Source: Akebia trifoliata
Lineage: Eukaryota; Streptophyta; Magnoliopsida; Ranunculales; Lardizabalaceae
NCBI GenBank assembly: GCA_017979445.1
Contig: CM030711.1
Location: 10,571,221-10,635,220 of the forward strand
Direction: 5' to 3'
Length of the DNA stretch: 64,000 bases
Below, one piece after another: positions 58,352 through 64,000 of the stretch. Below the pieces are notes generated by a model. It was not told where the DNA came from, did no database searches, and saw nothing but the letters and a program-made list of their open reading frames with translations. The position numbers and the translations under genes were made by a program. Positions within the stretch are counted from its first letter, which is position 1; each line of letters starts with the position of its first letter.

Positions 58352-59305
58352 ATGCTTGAGGAGGTTCTATCCAAAGAAACAACCTCTAGTGCACCTTCTA
58401 CAGAAAAAGAAAACCAGTCCAAGGAAATACCTCTTCCTCTCGAAAGTCGAGTGATCATTCCCAAAGCCCCATTCCCTCATAGACTTCTAGACAACAAAAA
58501 GGGAAAACAATTGGAAGGAATTTTAGAAGTGTTCAAGAATGTTCAAATCAATATTCCCTTCCTTGATGCAATTCGTCAAATTCCCTCGTATGCCAAGTTT
58601 CTCAAAGATCTCACCACAGTGAAGCAAAAAACTCTTGTGCCAAGAGAGGTTGTGATGACAGCCCAGTCTTCCTGTCTGATTCAGCAGACAATTGTTCCTA
58701 AATTCAAGGACCCAGGCTGTCCTACAATTTCTGTGCACATTGGAGATACGATGATTGAGAAATGTCTATTAGATCTTGGGGCTAGTGTGAATCTTCTTCC
58801 TTTCTCAGTCTACCAGCAATTAGGTTTAGGTGAACTTAAACCTATGGATATCACTCTGAGTCTAGTAGATAGATCGGTGAAGATTTCCAAGGGAATAGTA
58901 GAGGATGTGATTATCAAATTGAAGGATTTCTATTTTCCTGCCGACTTCGTAGTGCTTGACACTGAACCTGTCATTAACCCAAATTCTCATGTTCCAGTCA
59001 TCTTAGGAAAACCCTTCTTAACCACTTCCGTTGCAGCCATCAAGTGTCGCAATGGTATCATGACCCTATCATTTGGGGACATGAAGGTCAAAATGAATGT
59101 CTTCCAAAATAAGTTTCAATCTACTAACATGGATGATTTGGAAGAAGTCAATATGATCGACACCCTGGTCAGTAGTGCGTTTAAAGAAGAGGAGAACAAT
59201 GATCCGTTTGAAGAGTATTTTGGCCAATTTGGCCTTGAGTTCGATATTGAGAAATCCATCAGGGAGGTGAACTCTCTTCTTGAATCCGTCCCTATGATGG
59301 ATTGA
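58352..59305 (+). CDS. Gypsy aspartic protease region, open reading frame
   Basis: 317 codons from 58352. The retropepsin motif LLDLGASVNLLPFSVY lies near residue 140, with Asp-Leu-Gly as in Athila-type proteases, followed by IKLKDFYFPADFVVLD and PVILGKPFLTTSVAAI, which form the C-terminal part of the fold. Upstream VPFP-type APFPHRLLD and IPSYAKFLKDL are typical Athila pro-region phrases. The frame is intact here, but the polyprotein as a whole is split, so the product is probably not made functionally. Confidence 0.85.
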   Translation: MLEEVLSKETTSSAPSTEKENQSKEIPLPLESRVIIPKAPFPHRLLDNKKGKQLEGILEVFKNVQINIPFLDAIRQIPSYAKFLKDLTTVKQKTLVPREVVMTAQSSCLIQQTIVPKFKDPGCPTISVHIGDTMIEKCLLDLGASVNLLPFSVYQQLGLGELKPMDITLSLVDRSVKISKGIVEDVIIKLKDFYFPADFVVLDTEPVINPNSHVPVILGKPFLTTSVAAIKCRNGIMTLSFGDMKVKMNVFQNKFQSTNMDDLEEVNMIDTLVSSAFKEEENNDPFEEYFGQFGLEFDIEKSIREVNSLLESVPMMD

Positions 59306-59350
59306 CAGCCAAAAATTTAGAGTCTGTCCTCTCTCTCGTCATCCCCAACA

Positions 59351-60526
59351 GTGGAAGAAATTCCAAAATTTGAGTTAAAGCAATTGCCTGATACGCTGAA
59401 ATACGCATTTTTGGGTAATGCTGAAACCTTCCCTGTCATTATCTCCCCTACTCTAGAAAAATCACAAGAAAATTGGTTACTTGACGATCTGCCCAAAAAT
59501 CGAGAAGCTATTGGGTGGACCATAGTTGATATCAAAGGCATCAGTCCTTCTGTGGTCATGCATCAAATTCATCTTGAGGAAAATTTTAAACCATCGAGAG
59601 AACCACAGAGGGGACTCAATCCAGTGTTACAAGAGGTCGTCCGAAAAGAAGTCATCAAACTTTTAGATACGGGTATTATATACCCCATCTCGGATAGTAA
59701 ATGGGTTAGTCCAGTTCAGGTTGTCCCTAAAAAGTCGGGTGTCACAGTTGTGACCAATCAGGATAATGAACTTATACCTACTCGAGTCCAAACCAGATGG
59801 CGAGTTTGTATAGACTACCAAAAATTGAATACGATGACACGTAAGGATCACTTCCCTCTTCCATTCATCGATCAGATGCTTGAACGTTTAGCCGGTCATG
59901 CCTATTATTATTTTCTTGATGGATATTTGGGATACAACCAAATCCCAATAGTCCCAGAAGACCAAGAAAATACAACGTTTACCTGTCCATTTGGGACCTT
60001 CGCCTATCAACGTATGCCCTTTGGGCTATGTAATGCTCCTGCCACCTTTCAAAGGTGCATGTTAAGTATATTTTCTGATATGGTCGAAGACTTTCTTAAA
60101 GTCTTCATGGATGATTTTTCTGTATTTGGGTCGAGTTTTGACAATTGCTTGGAACATTTGAAGTTAGTATTAAAGAGATGTCGAGAGAAGCACCTCGTGC
60201 TAAATTGGGAGAAGTATCACTTCATGGTTATCTCTGGGATAGTTCTAGGGCATATTATTTCCCATAAAGGAATTGAGGTAGATAAAGCCAAGGTCGATCT
60301 TATAGCAAATTTGCCTCCACCTAGAACTGTGAAAGAACTCCGTTCATTCCTAGGGCATGCAGGATTTTACAGAAGGTTCATCAAAGACTTTGGAAAAATT
60401 TCAAAACCCCTGTGCGATCTGTTAGCAAAAGACATTTCTTTCAAGTTTTCTACCGCTTGTTCATCCTCCTTTGAGAAGCTGGAAACTGAGTTGACCTCAA
60501 CACCTATTATCCAACCACCCAATTAG
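59351..60526 (+). pseudogene. Gypsy reverse transcriptase
   Basis: Open for 391 codons: WRVCIDYQKLNTMTRKDHFP, FIDQMLERLAGHAYYYFLDG, FGTFAYQRMPFGLCNAPATF, catalytic KVFMDDFSVFG, LGHIISHKGIEVDKAKVDLI, and the connection LRSFLGHAGFYRRFIKDF. All expected RT blocks are present. In the LDGYLGYNQI block, Leu-Asp keeps the first catalytic Asp. The frame ends at TAG 60524-60526, where PPN is followed by [12 protein letters not shown]; related proteins have Trp there (TGG to TAG). Confidence 0.93.
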
Positions 60527-61130
60527 GATCTCCCATTTGAGGTAATATGTGATGCATCCGATTACGCTATAGGTGTTGTATTGGGGCAACGAGTTGAAAA
60601 ACTCCCCCATGTCATCCAGTATGCCAGCAAGATTTTAAATGATGTTCAGCTCAATTATTCCACCACTGAGAAGGAATTACTAGCAGTAATTTTTGCCTTA
60701 GATAAATTCCGTTCCTACCTTATCGGGTCTAAAGTAGTCATTTTCACTGATCATACAGCGCTGAAATACCTTCTTGCTAAGAAGGATGCCAAAGCGAGGT
60801 TGATACGATGGATCCTTCTTCTTCAAGAGTTTGATATCGAAATTCGAGACAAAAAGGGATGCGAGAATGTGGTTGCAGACCACTTATTTAGGCTAGTAGT
60901 TGAAACTCTTTCTGACTCTCTCCCAATTTCTGAAAATTTTCCTGACGAGCAAATCATGGCAATTTCTAATTCTGACACACCTTGGTACGCTGACATTGTC
61001 AACTACCTGGTGACAGGTCAAACTCCAACCTCTTGGAGTAAACAAAATCACCTGCGCTTCCTCGCCCAACCAAATGGTTCTTCTGGGATGATCCGTATTT
61101 ATTTAAATACTGTCCAGACCAGATAATTTG
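60527..61130 (+). pseudogene. Gypsy RNase H
   Basis: [20 protein letters not shown] (first Asp), [20 protein letters not shown] with [20 protein letters not shown] (Glu), [14 protein letters not shown] (Asp) and VADHLFRL (last acidic motif) are all there in one frame with the RT, apart from the TAG at its start. Frame 60581-61126 continues into the region before integrase and then shifts. Confidence 0.9.
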
Positions 61131-61551
61131 TCGATGTGTTGCTGAGAGAGAACAGAGTGGGATTCTCGAGTTCTGCCACAATCACGCTTGTGGTGGGCAT
61201 TTTGGAGGAAAGAAAACGGTAGCTAAAATCTTATAGTGTGATTTTTATTGGCCCACAATCTTTCATGACGCTCATCTCTTTGCTAAATCTTGTGATAGAT
61301 GTCAACGTCTAGGAAAAATCAGTCGAAGAAATGAGATGCCCCAACAACCAATTTTGATCATCGAAATCTTTGATGTTTGGGGCATTGACTTCATGAGTCC
61401 CTTCCCCATTTCACATGGATTCCAATACATTTTAGTCGTAGTCGACTACATTTCAAAATGGGTTGAAGCCATAGCTTGTCGAACGAATGATCATAATGTT
61501 GTTGTTCAATTCCTCAAAAACACAGTGTTTGCCCGATTTGGTACCCCTCTG
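61131..61551 (+). pseudogene. Gypsy integrase, cut
   Basis: The zinc-binding part has the His-His pair in the CHNHACGGHFGGKKT region and the Cys pair in CDRCQRLGK, with a TAG near 61235 just before CDFYWP. The catalytic core starts [19 protein letters not shown] (first Asp) and continues to [14 protein letters not shown] and VFARFGTP. The second Asp and the Glu are not reached, because unrelated sequence begins at about 61551. Confidence 0.88.
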
Positions 61552-63243
61552 AAAATGCCCTCGATCCGCGGGGTTCGCGGATCCACTTTTAACCCTTGAG
61601 GTTTGGGAGTAGCCACCTAGTTATTATGGTCTAGGAACCAAAATGACTCTAAAACGGATAATGAACTAATCTTCTACAGAAAATCTGAATCCAGGGATTA
61701 TGTTACGGGGTTGGAAGGTGTTAGGCACCAATCCCGCCCGGCCATTGCCGGTCTCTACTTATCCCAAATATCTACATTGCTAATGACAAACCTAGATTAA
61801 AAAATAATGGAAAATCTTACCTTCGATCTGCAAAAGTGCTATTCCCTCAGATCTGGTGAAAACGGCTCCTTGTACTGTATTCCTTACTTCGTTCTATCTC
61901 CAGATCTGATTCCTGATCTCCGAGGTAAGATATCTCCTTCTTGGATCTGGGTGCTTCGAATTTGTTGTGGATTTTTGAGATGTTTTTGAGAGGTTTTTGA
62001 GTGTTTTTAGGCTAAAATCGAAGCAGGGGTGTTAGGTAAGGAGTTGAGACTCCAAAATTAGGGTTTTGGAAAGGTTGTGGAAGCTTCTTCACCTACTTTT
62101 TCTAGGGTTTTTTTTTGATACGAAAATAGGGTGTGGAGGCTCCTATTTATAAAGTTTTTAGAAGCATTAGGGTTTGATTAGGTTTTTTTTAGGGTTTCAA
62201 TTAGGGTTTTGACTTAGTCTTTAAGATTTTAATTTAGGATTTTGACTTTAGTCTTATGAGATTGACTTGATTAGTTTAGATTAGGGTTTTGATTTAGGGT
62301 TTTGACCTTAGTCTTAGGAGATTGACTTGATTAGTTTAGATTAGGGTTTTGATTTAGGGTTTTGACTTTAGTCTTATGAGATTGACTTTAATACTTGACT
62401 CTAGTCTTACTTAATTGACTTTAATTTTGACTTTAGTCTTATTTGCTTGACTTTAATATCTTGACTTTAGTCTTGCTTGATTGACTTTAAATTTTTGGAG
62501 AACGCCCCTCCATTATATCTTTGATTCTTTGTACCCCCAAAAGAAATATCTTGCGAACCATCAACAATTTTTCTTGAAAGCCTGATTGATCATTTTTTTG
62601 GTTTAAATTTTATAATTAATTTATTAATATTTCAGTTTACATTATTTAATGATTTATTTATTAATTTCAAAATTTTTAATAATTAAAATTGTGAAATTAC
62701 CATTTTGCCTTCGGAGAGGATTTTTTACGTTTTAAGTCGTTTTTCAATGTTCCAAGATGTTTTGGAATCAGTTTTTCGTAAGGAATTCAATGGGAGTTTT
62801 TCATATGAAGTTTTTTGTATGAAATGGTCATGAATTTTATGAGGGGTATTTTCATAATTTTGTCAAATTTTGTGAAAATTGGCGAAGTGGTTTACTTGGT
62901 TTCGATTTGTTGTTTTATGTGTTTGAGTGGGTTTTCCTAAGCGTAATGCAGGCTCTAGGGTTGTTTTGATGTTAGGAGTATTTTGATAATTTAGTCATTT
63001 TTAGTGATTTTTATCGTGAAGCTTCTTTTTGGTTTGTAAGATGATGATTTCTATGTTTCTGGGGTCGTATTTTCCTAGCGTAGCGTGGTTTCTAAGTTTT
63101 GTCAGTTCAAAAAACCTCATCCGGATTTCTGAAACATATCTGGTAACAAAATAAAGCATTGGAATAGACATCCATCATTGGGAACCTTTGCGATCGGGTT
63201 GACGACTTGATTAATCAGGTGGATGCAAAAATGGGGTGTCTAC
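61552..63243 (+). mobile_element. LTR-like start of a third retroelement
   Basis: Starts TGAAAATGCCCTCGATCCGC immediately after the integrase is cut, and a block ending GGGGTGTCTACA (63232-63243) would close it with CA. About 1.69 kb with no coding. It includes a 60-bp repeat at 62221-62400. It is called an LTR from TG...CA and from interruption of the gypsy coding sequence; no clear primer site follows (next bases GATGCCCCTCTTTGGTAG), so the class is open. Confidence 0.5.
62221..62400. repeat. 60-bp direct repeat, 3 copies
   Basis: Exact period 60: TTAGATTAGGGTTTTGATTT and GACTTTAGTCTTATGAGATT recur at 62221, 62281 and 62341 offsets with a few changes. The TTAGGGTTTT motif resembles plant telomere repeat units but the array is not telomeric. 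Confidence 0.9.
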
Positions 63244-63570
63244 AGATGCCCCTCTTTGGTAGAGGGTTGAAGCAAACTAGATAGCAAATCTATTTTGGTA
63301 GATAGTGCGATATCCGAATGCCAAAGCTACTGACAGTTTATTTTGCAGTCTGATTTAACAATTCGTCGGGGTATTCGGATCATTGAGCGTAAAACTCTCC
63401 CCGAACTAGAAAAATGTCAGGTCCTTGAGCGCGAGCTCTCACTGGCAGTGTCAGATCCTTGAATTTTAAAAAATTCTCCTTGACTGATGTAACAACTGTG
63501 CAAGTGTGTGGGCTCAAAATCTGAGATAGATTTCAAAGAGTTTGAAATGGAAATGAGTCAAATATAAACT
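63244..63570. other. Interior of the third element before the minisatellite
   Basis: No gene is visible. GAAACTGACAG-like and CTTGAGCGCGAGCTCTC stretches include short inverted repeats, but nothing I can name. Confidence 0.4.
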
Positions 63571-64000
63571 GAGCATAATTCCAAGAAAACCCTTGGCGGC
63601 ATCTGAGCATAATTTCGAGAAAACCCTCGGTGGTAACTGAGCATAGTTCCGAGAAAACCCTTGGCGGCATCTGAGCATAATTCCAAGAAAACCCTTGGCG
63701 GCATCTGAGCATAGTTCCGAGAAAACCCTCGGCGGCATCTAAGCATAATTCCAAGAAAACCCTTGGCGGCATCTGAGCATAGTTCCGAGAAAACCCTCGG
63801 CGGCATCTGAGCATAGTTCCGAGAAAACCCTCGGCGGCATTTGAGCATAATTCCAAGAAAACCCTTGGCGGCATCTGAGCATAGTTCCGAGAAAACTCTC
63901 GGCGACATCTGAGCATAATTTCGAGAAAACCCTCAGCGGCATCTGAGCATAATTCCAAGAAAACCCTTGGCGGCATCTGAGCATAGTTCCGAGAAAACCT
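63571..64000. repeat. 34-bp minisatellite, ~12.6 copies, running off the window
   Basis: Units begin GAGCATAATT or GAGCATAGTT at 63571, 63605, 63639 and every 34 bp to the edge. Each contains a hairpin: CCAAG-AAAACC-CTTGG or CCGAG-AAAACC-CTCGG. Because 34 is not a multiple of 3 and the unit lacks stops on the minus strand, three overlapping minus-strand frames stay open across it; they are not genes. Confidence 0.95.

Larger units (their letters stand above)
54135..61551 (+). mobile_element. Athila-like Ty3/gypsy retrotransposon (5' LTR to integrase), interrupted
   Basis: Order: LTR, primer site, gag, protease, RT, RNase H, integrase; this is the gypsy order. Protease motif LLDLGASVNLLP, RT motif FMDDFSVFG and a TGGC...GGGGA primer site point to the Athila/Tat group of plant gypsy. 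Disruptions are few compared with the copia host, so it is younger. The integrase is cut at about 61551 by another LTR-like sequence. The 3' end, any env-like region and the 3' LTR would be beyond the window. Confidence 0.9.

Noticed and set aside
57014..60883. Minus-strand frames opposite gypsy gag, protease and RT
   Set aside because: They are shadows of the plus-strand polyprotein.
62150..62400. TTTAGGG-like words suggesting an interstitial telomere
   Set aside because: The motif occurs once or twice per 60-bp unit, not as a tandem heptamer array.
63514..63984. Four overlapping minus-strand frames with MPPRVFSELC repeats
   Set aside because: A 34-bp repeat without stops keeps all three frames open; no start context or promoter is seen, and it lies within a retroelement.

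Overview
The window is nuclear DNA from a flowering plant, most likely a dicot: AT-rich, with small exons split by GT-AG introns, a plant-type pectin methylesterase and sucrose synthase, and a dense load of plant transposable elements (L1, copia, Athila-like gypsy, and MULE-, hAT- and Harbinger-type MITEs). The species cannot be fixed from the sequence. Gene space is concentrated in the first 10.6 kb; the remaining ~53 kb is mostly mobile-element DNA in various states of decay.

Layout. 1-1259: first exon of a pectinesterase with an inhibitor pro-region (minus strand; the rest lies left of the window). 2259-10582: a complete sucrose synthase gene (minus strand, 15 exons, 816 codons, every exon junction in phase), carrying a MULE-type MITE in one intron and a TA-associated foldback element in another. 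10.6-30.7 kb: no intact gene; a mosaic of MITEs, foldback elements, TA/CA microsatellites, short tandem repeats and one FAR1-type fossil. 30.8-35.7 kb: first copy of a duplicated segment that ends in a dead anamorsin/DRE2 (CIAPIN1) gene. 35.9-41.1 kb: an hAT-type MITE, one small possibly functional gene (75 aa at 38696-38923, with TATA box) and a ~97-bp tandem repeat. 41.1-49.6 kb: second copy of the duplicated segment, now carrying a 414-bp MITE and a 4-kb 5'-truncated L1 LINE that the first copy lacks. 49.6-64 kb: a nested stack of LTR retrotransposons: a decayed copia element inserted in the second CIAPIN1 copy, an Athila-like gypsy element inserted in the copia reverse transcriptase, and a third LTR-like element inserted in the gypsy integrase, running off the right edge with a 34-bp minisatellite.

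Functionally, the two recognisable host genes act in carbon use and the cell wall (sucrose cleavage to UDP-glucose and fructose; pectin de-esterification), but nothing in the sequence shows that they are co-regulated. The most informative parts are historical: paired paralogous segments give empty and filled sites for several insertions, and the same nonsense codon in both CIAPIN1 copies dates the death of that gene before the duplication. I found no convincing new biochemical system. The best novelty candidates are the small 75-aa gene, the modular foldback family in TA repeats, and the 34-bp minisatellite with paired hairpin changes.
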